Below are positions 10,673 through 24,079 of a stretch of 64,000 nt of DNA, piece after piece; within the stretch, counting starts at the first letter, position 1, and every line of letters begins with the position of its first letter. The DNA lies in NCBI GenBank assembly GCA_016490735.1, contig JAEMWC010000236.1, forward strand, positions 260,001 to 324,000. The letters run 5' to 3'. Both the position numbers and the translations under genes were made by a program. Source of the stretch: Pachyseris speciosa. Its lineage: Eukaryota; Cnidaria; Anthozoa; Scleractinia; Pachyseridae. A model generated the notes under the pieces. The model searched no databases, was not told where the DNA came from, and saw nothing but the letters and a program-made list of their open reading frames with translations.

Positions 10673-13600
10673 GAAGAAAAGAAGGTTCGCTTCACTAAAG
10701 GAAAACTTTTAGTTGACGGAAGGGTAGTCTCTGTTGAGTAGAATCTTAATATTACATATTGTGTGTCGATAATGGCTGTTTAATAAATTTTTTACAATGC
10801 GTGGCACAGCAAAGGCAAGTCTCGAAGTCCATCGATTATTTCATGTGTGCCAGAACTGCTCGTGCAATGCTACGCGAGCGCGAATTTCTTTCGAATAACC
10901 CTTTTCGAGTAAACTTCTTTATTTACGCTATAGTTTTAACGGCAATTTTGCAGACACCATATAATTTATTCACCTCAAAATTTTCATCTTACAGTAATAC
11001 CTATTTGAAGTTTTTAATGATTACACTGGTATGGCCACTTAGTTTTGCATACATCAAGATCCTTCTCCTCCTAAATTCAGATTTGTCCTTTATGATATTT
11101 ATCATCACAAATGGTGAAAGGTAAACTTATTTCTTTAAATACGAGAGGCATCAGCAACTACCGTAAAAGACGGACCATATTTACTTGGCTCAAAAAACAA
11201 AAACCTGACATTGTTTTCCTTCAGGAAACACATTCCGTTCAAGGGAATGAAGTCTCGTGGAAAAGAGAATGGGGTGCTACATTGTTCTGCTCTCATGGGG
11301 CGAACAATGCGAGAAGGGTGGTGATATTAATTAAGAATAATTTTGATTGCACTGTTACGCAGTCCTTTATTGACACAAACGGTAGATTTATTATACTGAA
11401 AGTACTTTTGTGTGGAGAACCTGCCCTTTTAGTCAACGTATACTCTCCGAATCGAGACAATGAACTAGTTAACTTTTATCGGTCGCTGTTGCAAACTATC
11501 GTAAACAGTAGTCTGGATAAGATTGACAACATCATTGTGGGGGGAGATTTTAACTGTCCTTTGAACCCAGTTATTGACAAAAGAGGTGGAAGCCTGATCC
11601 CTAGACAATCCGTAATTAACGCAATTGAACATTTACAGTCAGAGCTTGATTTACATGATATTTGGCGAGTAAGGAATCCCACGACACGCAGATTTACTTG
11701 GAGTCAATCAGAACCTTTGATTTTTCTAGACTTGACTATTGGCTTATTTCCAATTCTTTATCTGATAACGTTAGCGATGTTGATATGATTTCTGCCATAA
11801 AAACTGACCACTCCGCAATAATAATAGAGTTGCAAGATATTGATGATCGGGTAAAGGGCCCAGGACATTGGAAATTGAATTGTTTCCTTCTTAATGATAA
11901 ACGATACGTTGATGAAATAAATTCTCTTTTACCTACTTGGCTTCAAGAAGGGAGGCAAGATCTAAGTGATCCGCGCTCTGTTTGGGACTGCATGAAATAC
12001 AATATTAAGAAATATTCTAGACAATATTCGATTCATAAATGCAACTTAAGGAAAGCAGAAGAGCAGCGCTTAAACAAAGAATTTCAAGAAGCCTCATTAG
12101 CTTTTCAAAATAACCCTAGTCAAGATAACTTATCAGCTTTAAATGTCTTGAAAGAAAAAATGGAACAGCTGTATGAAAAAGAAGTCGAGGGTATAATCAT
12201 TAGATCACGAGCTAGGTGGTATGAGCACGGGGAAAAAATGTAAATACTTCTTTAATTTAGAAAAACGCAATCATTAGAAAACACATTCGAAAGCTTCGCC
12301 TGAGTGGTGTCATCACAACAGACCCTTTTGAAATCTTAGAAGCTGAGAGAAATTTTTATGAAAATCTTTTTAAATCGCGAAGAAAATCGATCCTCTGATG
12401 AAACCGAACCTACGCTATTTCTGCCTAGAGGACTAAACAATACCAACACTTTCAAAATGAATCTAGAAATCATGTTGAAGGGTTAATAAGCACTGAAGAA
12501 TGTAGTAAAGTTCCGAACTCCTTTCCATCAGATAAGGTCCCCGGAAATAATGGATTACCTTAGAATTTTATAAGACTTTTTGGAACTTCCTGGGGGAACC
12601 TTTAGTTGAATGTTTCAATATATCTTTTGAAAAAGGAATAACGAGCCCGTCACAAAGACAGGCTGTCATTACACTTATCGAGAAAAAAGACCAAGACCGC
12701 TGTGATCTTAAAAATTGGAGACCAATTTCCCTTTTGAATGTTGATGCGAAGATAGCTTCAAAAGTTATTGCAGAAAGAATGAAGCGTGTTTTACCTAATT
12801 AGTCCATAATAATCAGACAGGATATATTCCAGGCAGAAATATTAGTGAAAATATACGCTCAATTCTCGACATAATGGAGTACACAAAGGCGAAGAAATTA
12901 CCAGGTCTTTTGTTATTTATCGACTTTGAGAAGGCTTTTGATAGTCTGGAATGGGAATTTCTTGAAAAGTGTTTGATTAGATTTGGTTTTGGACCTGATT
13001 TTATAAGATGGGTCAGTATTTTCTATAATGATATTCAAAGCTGCATTATAAACAATGGTTTTATGCTCTCATTATTTTAAGATAGGCCGTGGAGTTAGGC
13101 AGGGGGACCCTCTCTCCCCATATCTGTTTGTGACTGCAGTTGAAACTCTGGCGATAACTATCAGAAACCAAGAGAGTATCAACGGAATAACAACAAATGG
13201 TTTGGAAACTAAATTGCTGTAGTTTGCTGATGACACAACTGCTGTTTTATCAGACTTGGATTCGGCTAGGGCTTTGTTTAAAATACTTGAACGTTTTGAG
13301 AAAGCTTCAGGGCTAAAACTTAATGTCACGAAAACGGAAGCAATGTGAGTTGGGTCCCTTCAGAACTGTGACGATCAACCACTTGGGGATGAGTGGAAAA
13401 CGTGTTAAATTTTTAGGAATTTTTATTACATATGATGTACAGCTTCTAGCTGAGAAAAACTTTAAACAAAGGTTGAAAAAAATTAAGAATTTAATAAATT
13501 TATGGAAGTCAAGAGGTTTGTCAATTCATGGAAAGGTAAACATCATAAAAGCAATTCTTCTTCCTATATTGATATATCCTAGCTCTGTGATTTCCATTCC

Positions 13601-15018
13601 GTCTAAGATCATAAAAGAATTGAACAACCTAGTATTTCAGTATTTATGGAACGGAAAAGACAAAGTCATCCGACGTTCAACTTATGCACCTTACGACCAA
13701 GGTGGCCTTAGAATGGTAGACTATGAAACTATGGTAAAAGCGTTGAGGTTGAGCTGGTTAAAACGAATTACCAACGAAGATTCATCGGGTTTTTGGAAGT
13801 CTTACCTTGACTACCTTTTGGAGAGCCAAGGGGGTCTTTTTTATTTCAGTGTAATTATGAGGCAAACCAAGTATGCGTTTCAACAGCCTTTTATCAAGAA
13901 TTATTAATATGGTGGTCAAGTATAAGAGAAATTGAAGATCCCAACAACGTTTACAAATACATCTTATGGAACAACAAAGAGATAAAAATTGATGGTAAAA
14001 GTGTGTTTTATAAACCGTATTTCGATAAGCATATAAAATACACAAGTGATCTGTTTTACAATATGTCAAACGTTGAGGCTTTTAACGTTGTCAGAAGTGC
14101 AGGTTTGACAAAATCAAACTTCCTTGTATGGACTGGTCTCAGGAAATCCGTTCCTCTGAGACTGCGGGTCAACTTACCCAATTTTAAGGTCATCTTTGAT
14201 TTAGAAAATTTTAAATGTCACGACATATTATTGCTTTCTTATAAAACAAAAATTGGAAAAGCCAAGCAAATGGGCTAAGTTGAGAGAAGAATTTAATTTA
14301 GCGGCCTTCTTGTTGAACCTTACTTACGCTCCTTTCAGTATAAAGTATTAAACTCCATCCTGTATACGAATGACCTGCTGTGTAAAATAGGTTACATTTC
14401 CAATCCCGACTGCTCTTTTTGCCATCAGGCGACAGAAACTATATCCCATATTATGTTTGATTGTTCTTTTTCGAACGCTTTTTGGAATGAGGTTAATGAT
14501 AACATTTTAAACAAACTGAAGAGCTGCGGAGGTCTCTCGCTCGCCTATTGTGATGTTATAATAGGGCTCTTAAAGGAGGAGTTGGATCTAATTAATTATG
14601 TATTAATTCTAGGAAAATCATATTTGTGGTCTTGTCAATGTAAAGTACTCAAACCTTCCTTAAGTCATTTTAGGAGAATTTTGATCAATAAATATGAGAC
14701 AGAGAAACACGTTTATTTCAAATTAAATCAAATGAATCTCTTCCAAAAAAAATGGAAGAGGTTTGAGGAAATATGATCAGTTGCTAACTAAAGTAGAAAT
14801 CTGTTTTATTAACATTATCAAGGCAAGTATGCATCAGTAAAGTAAGTAGCAAGTATAAATTATGATGACTGATTGTGTAAAACAATGTAGTTCGTACGGT
14901 ATGGTGTCGTTGTTACCTGTAAACGAAAATTTATTTAATCAATTTGTATTTAATCTTTGTAAAATGACTTGTAAATGTGTAATTGTGAATATAATAAAAA
15001 AAACGTAAAAACAAAAAA
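10673..15018 (+). mobile_element. Tx1/L1-like LINE, copy 2, 5'-truncated in ORF1
   Basis: It starts within the end of a first ORF (about 10679-10741, reading KKVRFTKGKLLVDGR to a TAG). ORF2 begins at ATG 11111. Endonuclease motifs in order are FLQETHS, NVYSPN, GGDFNC, LDYWLIS and TDHSA. RT motifs are NWRPISLLN, FIDFEKAFDS (about 12915-12945), QGDPLSPYLF (about 13100-13130) and FADD, then a zinc-knuckle-like tail near 14408-14460. A one-base loss in a T run near 11730 breaks the endonuclease here, while copy 1 is in frame at that place. The breaks near 12240 and 13078 are shared with copy 1. It ends in an A-rich tail joined to TIMP exon 2 at 15019. Confidence 0.9.
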
Positions 15019-15724
15019 GAATTTACAAACTCAAGATCTTGCAGACATTCAAAGGAGCCGAAGATATTAAAGGAAGTATTGGAACTAAGCTGAAAGGCAA
15101 AGAAAATCGAGGGAAGCGAGTGGTTCGCGCTTACACCGATCTGGACTCTGCCGCCTGTGGCATACAGCTCAGGAAGACTAAAATCTACCTCCTCCTCGGG
15201 TACATCAGGGAACGCAAATTAAGCCTTGGATCGTGTCAATGGTATCAGCTGTGGAAAGATACCACTGTTCCACAACAACGCGGGCTCAAGAAGTTTTATC
15301 GCCGGAACTGCGCATGTCGAATTGACAGGTACTGCTTGAAATCACCACCCGAGACGTGTGATGACATGCTTGGTGGCTGCAATGTGACGGATCCTGATTG
15401 GAGGGTCACCGAATGCAAGAAGCAATACTCGTTTTGTGTGAAAAACCCAGACGGGGATGAATGCCATTGGGTTGAGAAGAAATCTTTCAAAAAGTGCTTG
15501 CCAAAGAAGGATTGAGCGATAATTTTTCAGTTCAAAAGTTTTAACACGTCCGTTATGAGTGTTATTTTTTGTTAGTTTGATCATGAAATTAGTAGTCTGA
15601 ATATATCAAAAAGAATAGTCTCGAAAAAACAATGGACAACGTTCGGTTAGCCTGGGACCTACAGGCTAACCGGCAGTGTCGTTCCGTCTTTTTTGTGTCA
15701 GCACGGTCCGATAAAAGGTCTGCG

Positions 15725-15836
15725 ATGGCAGGAATTCTGGCTTATATTATATTCCTGACAAGTTCGTTTACTGTGAGTGAAGCTTGCAATTGTGCCGAGG
15801 TACATCCACAGACGAGTTTCTGCATCGCGGATTTTG
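15725..15836 (+). CDS. TIMP: TIMP D first exon, type 1 (Cys-Asn-Cys)
   Basis: 112 nt with the same protein as the exon at 4432-4543. The upstream sequence keeps a short hairpin (GGTTAGCCTG...CAGGCTAACC, about 15646-15671) that is also seen before 4432. Confidence 0.87.
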
Positions 15837-18530
15837 GTAGGTTAAACCGAGATATACAGTCACTCTCGGCTGAGTTGGCCCATTTTTTTCTGGCGTCTCA
15901 TTTTTGCTCATTAGTCTGAGGTATATTCACGTCATTTTCAGCCGAAAATTGTGAGCACATTGAAAACAACAGACTCGTTCCACTGACTCCAGTCAGATGA
16001 AACGGTTCGAGTTTTAGGGCTTTGAGTAAGCAGAAATAGCTTCATGTTACCATGCTCCTTTCACGGGGCCCTTGATTTGCAATGCGCGCGCGCCTGATAA
16101 GAACCTGTTTAACTGGTTTATAACGTTTGGTAAGCCCGAGACCTACACCTTTCATGAGAAGATTATAAAGACACAATCCGGCAGTGGCGTTAGCGTCTTT
16201 TTTTGTTTGTCACTGAGTAAGGGATAAAAGGTCTACGATGGCAGGAATTCTAGCGTATATTATATTCCTGACAAGTGCGTTTACTGTGAGTGAAGCTTGC
16301 AAATGTGCGGTGGTACATCCACAGACGAGTTTCTGCCTCGCGGATTTTGGTAGGTAAAACCGAGATATACAGTCACAATATGCTGAGTTGGCCCATTTTT
16401 TTCTGGTGTCTCATTCTTGCTCATTACTCTGAGGTATATATTTACGTCATTTCAGCCGAAAATCATTGAGAACAACAGACTCGTTCCACTGACTCCAGAC
16501 AGATGAAACGGTTCGAGTTTTAGGGCTTCGAGTAAGCAGAAATGCCTTCATGTTACAGCACCTTGATTCCCTTAGTTCCACTTTCGATCAAATACATCTG
16601 ATCACAGCATTATGACGTATTCACGCTCTCACGTTGAGGACAATAACAACTATTGCCGACTGATGTTATAACTACGCGACACCGCGGTAGACGAATTGGA
16701 TTGAAGCAAAGTATCGGCTTTTGTTAGTAGGATCTGGGTAACACTGATCAGACGACAAACAACAACACCAACAACAAAGAAGTTTAATTCCACCATCATC
16801 GCAGTTAATCTGAATTACAATGTGGATTCAGAGATCTTCGATGTCTAACATATCTAAACTCAAAAGAATTTGCGATCTCGAGTGTCAAGGGCTACAGGGT
16901 CTGCTGAGTCATTTATATCACGTGACGTCATTTCTCTTGTGATGAAAGTGCTCTGCTGTTCCGGAGGGCGAAGTACACCATACACAATTGTTTTAACTGA
17001 CACAATTTTTAATCCGAAGTTATTACAGGATGTGCCAATTCTTTGAGTCACAGGTCACAGTTACAAAAACAAACCTTAGTGCAATCTTCACTCTCTGGTG
17101 CCTTGTCAGTCACGTTCTTTGTTTCGAAGAATATGTAACATATTTCTGCGAATACAGCGAAATTGTCTCAAGGTTGAAAAAAGACTTTAACCTAATATAG
17201 AAAGGTTTTAATTAATGCAAGTAATGTAGACCACTCTTGAAGCGCTACTTAGGCGTACTTTGCAATTTAATTGAATCATTGAATTTACTGTCTGATCGCT
17301 AAGCTGCTGATGACAAAACAAAAAAGATTACTTAGACGTACTTTGCAATTTAATTGAATCATTGAATTTACTGTCTGATCCCCAAGCTACTGATGACAAA
17401 ACAAAAAAAGATTAAAACTGACGAACTTTCACCTTCTGGGACAACACTTCTCAATGAATAATTCCTCGCCGAAAAGTAGGAGCCATATTGTACAGCACAA
17501 TAAAAACCACCACAGGAAAGTACTGCTCAGTAGCTTTCATTTGAATGGTTACACTTTACGATTTCATCCACAGACTCAAGAGCTAGAACCTCCTTGTACC
17601 GCATTATAAACAGCACCACAGGAAAGTACTGCGCAGTAGCTTTCGTTCAGTTTCACGATTTAATTAAGTAAACACTTAAACCATATATCCATCAGTGGCA
17701 CGCGATAACACTTTGGCAATAAAACGGTCGGTTATCGTAGTATCACATAGCCACTTGAATTTGCCATCTGCTTTCCTAGCTTTACGAAAACGTAAGCCAG
17801 TTCTGTTCTTAGTCCTGAGAAAATACCCGGAGTGATTTCCTGTAGCATCTGATCTTTAGTTTCCTTGATTAATCAGCTTAAAGATGTTGGCGAGCACTCA
17901 GGTTTCTAATCAAAGTAAACCGTAGTTGCTCTTTCATATCATACGCTTTAGCATCCCTCATGTAAAGTTCGCGTTTGTCTTTGAACAGCCATCCGCGCCA
18001 AAGTGTTGGGTAAATCCGTGGACAACAGTACACAGACCAGAATTTACAAACTCAAGATCTTGCAGACATTCAAAGGAGCCGAAGATATTAAAGGAAGTAT
18101 TGGAACTAAGCTGAAAGGCAAAGAAAATCGAGGGAAGCGAGTGGTTCGCGCTTACACCGATCTGGAATCTGCCGCCTGTGGCATACAGCTCAGGAAGACT
18201 AAAATCTACCTCCTCCTCGGGTACATCCGGGAACGCAAATTAAGCCTTGGATCGTGTCAATGGTATCAGCTGTGGAAAGATACCACTGGTCCACAACAAC
18301 GCGGGCTCAAGAAGTTTTATCGCCAGAACTGCGCATGTCGAATTGACTGCTTGAAATCACCACCCGAGACGTGTGATGACATGCTTGGTGGCTGCAATGT
18401 GACGGATCCTGATTGGAGGGTCACCGAATGCAAGAAGCAATACTCGTTTTGTGTGAAAAACCCAGACGGGGATGAATGCCATTGGGTTGAGAAGAAATCT
18501 TTCAAAAAGTGCTTGCCAAAGAAGGATTGA
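15725..18530 (+). CDS. TIMP: TIMP copy D, tissue inhibitor of metalloproteinases (intact, alternative first exons)
   Basis: Second apparently functional TIMP of the array. First exons are 15725-15836 (type 1, Cys-Asn-Cys) and 16238-16349 (type 2, Cys-Lys-Cys). The second exon is 17989-18530, after acceptor cag at 17986-17988. Both joins read ADF-AIRAKVLGK. The product is 216 residues: a 20-residue signal, an OB-fold N-domain that binds the protease, and a cysteine-rich C-domain ending CLPKKD. It differs from copy B by Phe for Leu before YR, Gly-Pro for Asp-Pro, and loss of Arg-Tyr before the CLKSPPE stretch. The exon layout and spacing repeat copy B with an offset of 11,293 bp for the first exons and 11,217 bp for exon 2. 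It should be secreted to the extracellular matrix. Confidence 0.92.
16238..16349 (+). CDS. TIMP: TIMP D first exon, type 2 (Cys-Lys-Cys)
   Basis: 112 nt. The mature start is CKCAVVHPQTSFCLADF. Donor gtaggt at 16350. Same frame and phase as type 1, so either can be joined to 17989. Confidence 0.85.
16350..17988 (+). other. TIMP D intron
   Basis: Homologous along its length to the TIMP B intron. A short CAA-rich insertion near 16757-16785 is unique to this copy. No gene seen inside. Confidence 0.7.
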
Positions 18531-18815
18531 GCGATGATTTTTCAGTTCAAACGTTTTAACACGTCCGTTATGAGTGTTATTTTTTGTTAGTTTGATCATG
18601 AAATTAGTAGTCTGAATATATCAAAAAGAATAGTCTCGAGAAAACAATGGACAATTTTGATTAAATATGTAATGCTAACCTTCCTAATCGATTATAATTA
18701 CAGCAATAGACATCTTTTTCGAAAGTAAGTTAAAACGTTGGTCATATGTCTGGTGCGTGATTCAGCAGATTTTACCATTCGCTCTGATGAAGGAACATCC
18801 CTGGTAATTATCTTC

Positions 18816-19149
18816 ATGCACATGTCATCGTCCTCCCCGTGGGGTCGACCCCTGGGCCAACCAAGGAGATATGTGGGGGAATACAAAGAGATGGATGGGA
18901 TTCTTTGCCCGAGGGTAGGGGAGAAAACGACATTGCTTTACGATCAAAGATTAGAGGGTGGGGGAAATTACGAGTTTGTAAACGGATGTCAGGGGAATTT
19001 TCTGCTGAGAGACACCTCACTCAGGGGACTTTATCTTCCAAGATTCCCCGACCCCGTGGGGAAATTCCTCAAGCTTGCTTGACTTATTTTACAATCCCCA
19101 CTGGTTAGCCCGGGGATCAACCCCACGAGGAAGCCGATGACATGTGCAT
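18816..19149. mobile_element. 334-bp inverted-repeat element
   Basis: The termini ATGCACATGTCATCG and CGATGACATGTGCAT are exact inverses. The arms continue as CCCCGTGGGGTCGACCCC against a near inverse. At 7610-7745 only the left part is present, beside TIMP B. Confidence 0.78.
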
Positions 19150-19372
19150 TATCTCTTTGTAGACCTGTGACTTGTCACACAAAAAGAAACCGGTAAACTT
19201 TATCGGCTAAAGTGGACAACAATTTTCACTCAGTCTGAGACTACTCGGTGACACAACTCCCCTTCTGGAGCACCAAATTCTGTTATTAACGTTTCAATTA
19301 TCTGGCAAAAGTTATCTATGTATCCTCTAAGTAGTTGTTTAGTTGTTCGCAAAATTTTCCCTGTAGTCTCCT

Positions 19373-19439
19373 GCCGAAGTCACGCAACGCTCCCGCGTTT
19401 CGTGACTTCAGCCTGAGCGGCTGCGAAGCGGGAGACTAC
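19373..19439. repeat. 67-bp inverted repeat, GTAGTCTCC ends
   Basis: Ends GTAGTCTCC and GGAGACTAC. Inner arms GAAGTCACG and CGTGACTTC. Possibly a very short MITE. Confidence 0.6.
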
Positions 19440-19512
19440 CTATTGTGAGGAGAGAGCGGGGGATTGAATGCGATCTGTCCTGTCTCAACAAACGGTTTTT
19501 CTTGTCACTTAC

Positions 19513-22500
19513 CATCTCCTTATAATTCGGATAGTAAGCTTGTTCAACCAATGGAAATGCTTCCTTTCCCAGTCTTTTCTGAAGTTGGATCAATTGAGCG
19601 AACTGTTGTGAAGGAAAAAGCTAGTGAGACAAGGATCATATGTTCATTTCACATTTTCTCTGTTCAATATCTTATATTTCTCTGTTCAATATCCCTAGAT
19701 GTGAAAGACTTTGCAGTCTTTGTGCTATGAATGAGATTGAAGATGAAACCCACTTTCTGTTTCGTTGTCCAAAGTATTCATCAATCAGAAATGCCTTTTA
19801 TGATGAAATAGTTAATAGAATACCGAATATTAAGCTGTTACCATTTGCTGATTTAATTGTGGAATTAATGAACTGTGATGATAATATTAGTAATATGAAG
19901 TTTGTTAAGTTTATTTCCGCGTATTTTGATTTACGAAACAATTTGTTGTCAAACTAGTGTAGTTTAATTCTTGTTGCCTGCTTTCGCAATACTGTAATGT
20001 TTTACGGTCATGCAAATAAAGCTTGTTGTTGTTGTTGTTCAATATCCTTAAAGATAACACTGGTCATGTTAGATTTTGTGCCCTGGGCAGCAACAATGGA
20101 CAAATTCTAACACCACAAGAAGTACGATGATCAGGTGGGGCCCGTTTCTCGAAGCTCCTGGTAATTACCTCCATTCCAGATGGGACTTTCACTGAAAAGG
20201 TTTGAAAATTATACAATAAAGTTAACAGCTAAAGAAACGAAATGGACTTCGTTAGCGGTCAGAACACACTATACTTTTCTTGAGATTTTGATTTCTAAAG
20301 ATGGTTTCGGGCCCGTTAAGTTACCGGGACTTTCGAGAAACGGGCCCAGTTCAGCGATCTCTATATGCTAGTTCTCCAACTGGCCAATGCCGGTTAGATT
20401 TCTCAAGTCGTGCACTGGTAACCGTCTGTACAGCTGGGTTGAGAGAGACGAAGGAGGTGACGGTACTTGTCGAAGGAGTAATACGATTTGTAGACTAGCA
20501 TCTTAGCGTTCTCCGATTAACATCGGATCAAAAGGTGACCACTACTCAGTGACATGCGCGGTAAAGTAGGAATCCTCATCAAAAGACTTACCACCCAGGG
20601 TTTCTCGGCGAAGTTGTAAATAGAGGTGAGGGAGTTTATGCTGGGTACGTTGCCAAACTGCAAACCAAGGAGAATGTTGCGATGGTCTTCTCTCGGCCCA
20701 ATGCCCCGCACACTCTGACGAACGAGGACGAAGTCCGGACGAAACGATCTGAAAATTAACATGTGGAAATTGGCAACTAAAAGTAAGTCAACGGAGTTTA
20801 AAGGGTCAGGGATCGGAGCAGAGATAAATTACTGTAAGGGACTATTCAATTTTTTAAGGGCTACTAAGGGAGCGCAGGTTTTAGGAGGATGACACAAAAA
20901 TAAACTTCCTAAAAGTCACTGCACACTCTTTGAAGAAGCGCTAGGGATGCAAAAGCACTCAGTTGTTTCGAATTAGGGCCACAGGGCCAACACGACTTAC
21001 TAACATTTTGTTCCTTATCTGCGACGCTTATTCAGGGACGGCGCTCTTTCGAATAAAAACGGTATTCAACTTTGCACCCCCCTGACATGGTGTGGGAGGC
21101 GGGCGCTTACCTGACTACAACGGTCCCCTCCCGGTAGACCTGAATGTCGACCATCGTTCCGCTATCTGAATACGACGCCAGATTCAAGTCTCCAAACTCG
21201 GCCTGTACAAAGACAATAGTAATTCTTGTACACCAGAAAACGACAATGACATCTGCTATCCAGATATTTGACAATTATCCCGTGAAATCGCTCGGAATAT
21301 CGCCTGATACTTAGACGACGAGGCCGTAGGCTGGGTTGGTTAAAATTAGGCGATATTCCCGCAAGATTGAACAGGATAATGTTTTACTTTTCAACACATT
21401 AATCACAAAGGACAATTTTCTGCGTTTATTGCGAAAAAAAAAAAGCTAGAAAAGTCATCATAATAATTTTTCTCCGCGGGACACAAAATGAATGAGTTGC
21501 CAGTAATCGGATGCCTATATTATGCGCAACGAATTATGGGATCGTCAGGAGGATTGTAAGTCGCTACAAAGAAATGTTGTTTCTTCGTCAAAAACAGTGA
21601 TTTTGAACAAAGGATAACGCATTTTCGCCGTGATTTTGTGAGAAGTGGAGGTGATTAATGTCGGTGCGTGAAAATTGTAAGTTTTCGTGCGATTAATGCG
21701 GTAAAATCTATTGATAAACACTTTGTTGCATAAGGCAGATTATGAAATCCACTGAATTTGCATCAAGTATTGGTATCGAAATAGTACGTACGAATCAGTT
21801 GAGGGAATTCACTCAATAATGCTTTTTCAGTTGTGATTACGTGTGGTGATATTATTCTGTTTTTAATTACGTGTGTTACAACATTACCTTATCATTGCTG
21901 CTGGAATTTTATACCCACATTCCCAAAGGATATAAATTGTTGTGCGAGGGTACCGAGCAATTTCGCTATGGGGGGATGAAACTAGTGATAGACAACACGG
22001 AAAAATCCGAAGGTTGTCTAGCTGTTTTAATAAGCAACATCCCTATGTTATTCAGCTACAACTTTTCTCTTAGAGTTTAGAGGAGGAACATGTGAAACCG
22101 AGAAACAGAAAGCCCTTTGTCACGCAATTCCATCCAGCATAAAAATAGTTTGTAGAACGTACTTATGGACAACTGGTATTTATTCAACATCAGCCAGCCC
22201 TCAGAAAGATATTCAAGGAACCTCCCTTGATCTCTTACATTAAAGGAAAATCGCTATAAAGGCTTTCAGAAACACAATGTACACACAACGCTAGCAGGAG
22301 TCGCTTTGATTAGTCAACCCTGGCTTCCGGCCTTGTACAAAATGATTAGAGCAGACTTTAGTATTTATCGTCACTGACTTTATCACGATTTTATAATATA
22401 GTTGTAAAAATATCTGGGTACCCTCGATCGTTGCAGCAAACCCACATCTCCGCCGGGTATAGTCCCAATTACAATCGTTGTAAATATCAGCACACATGCA

Positions 22501-24046
22501 ATTAAAACTGGAAAGGCTTTATTGAGTGAATCCCCTCAAATTTACAACTGTTCGTACTATTGCGAGACCATTACTTGATGGACTCATAATCTGCTCTTTC
22601 CGCCTGCTTACGCAACAAAGTGTTTTTCAATATATTTTACCGCATTAATCACACGGAAGCTTACAGCTTACAATTTCCACGCATCGACATTAGTCACCTC
22701 CGCTTTTCACAAAATCACGGGGAAATTCGTTATTCTTTGTTCAAAATCGCTGTTTTTGACGAAGAAACAACTTTACGCCATACATTTCTTTCTAGCGACT
22801 TGCAATGTTTGCCCCCCATAATCCGTTGCGCATAACATAGGTATCCGATTACTGGCAACTCATTCATTACGTATAACGCAGGATATCTGTTGAGTGCACA
22901 CGACGAATATTGAGCCTGCTATGACAATATCTGGACATTGCCACAGCATCCTAAATAATAATACGGTGATGAAATGCCTTTGGTCATATATTCATCTGGG
23001 CAACAGCATGGAAATCTAAGTTTAAAATCTCCTCTTAGGGAGTAAAAACCAGGAGCCCATTACTGGTGATGGGCTCCTGCAAACACCTAATGCAAAAATA
23101 TCTAGAATGCTTTCTTGTGATCTCCAGTAACCTGTGTGTGTCGACATGTAATTCTTAAAATGAAGCATTGAAGGTCACGAGCCAGCAATCATGTGTAGGC
23201 CAATACGGATAGTACTGTACCACCCTCTAATGGACACCTCCTTAAGACACATTTTGGCGGGAAAAGTGACCCCTGGCTGATTATGATGGCGGGAAAACAT
23301 ATTGAAAACAACTCTCTGATTGGCTGGATTTTACAAACAAAGCAAAAAATATTAAGCTCATATTATGAAGAACTGAAGACATTAGGGCCGTTTGTTCAAC
23401 ATTTTTTGTTGGAAGAATGTTTTGATTTCGATCAAACATTTTCTCCAACATACAACAAATGTTGAAGCGTGTAGCCGCCCTTTCAACAATGTTGTATTGC
23501 AAAGACCAATCAGAGTTAAGGGCCCAGTCTCTAATCCGAGAGCCTAATGGCAGAGGTGGAAATTGTTGAAGTCAGACCCCCTAAGCGACGTGTTTCCAAC
23601 AATGTTATATGCGTATCCAACATTGTTAGAAGCGTTCTTACAACAATGTTGGGACGTGTTCTTCTAACAATAGGGCCGTTTATACGAGAGAAAATAAGCC
23701 GCGGCTTACTCTGGCCACGGCTTACATAAGACGCGAACACTTCGTATAAATGGTACAAAATCTACGTTCACGGCTTTCTCAAGCTGCGGCTTATCCTGGC
23801 CTAGGAGTTTTTACTCGTATTTATTATATGACTGCTCTTGCAGCGGTCAAGATGAATCAATTCTCCTGCTGTGATTGGCTACCCGCAAGGTCAAGATGGA
23901 GCCATCTTGACCTCTCGGGATAGCCCGTTCGTCCCGCATTTCACTGTCTCTTGATGGCGTCCTTTGAGTCATATAATAAATCCTTTATTGACCAGGCTTG
24001 TTCGGTCAAGATGGCGGGATATTGGCCTTGTTCTTTTTTTTGCGTG

Positions 24047-24079
<33 letters not shown>

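Larger units (their letters stand above)
8990..15515 (+). pseudogene. TIMP copy C, split and decapitated by a LINE
   Basis: First exon at 8990-9101 (type 2, CKCAVVHPQ..., donor gtaggt) looks intact. The intron starts normally but passes at about 10673 straight into a LINE. TIMP sequence resumes at 15019 in exon 2, which lacks its first 51 nt, its acceptor and the last several hundred bases of the intron. The rest of exon 2 (15019-15515) is open to the stop, keeps all C-domain cysteines and ends KKD. Without the acceptor the two halves cannot be joined normally. A cryptic acceptor in the LINE would be needed to restore a product. This exon 2 has no further damage, so the LINE insertion is its only visible lesion. 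Confidence 0.85.
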
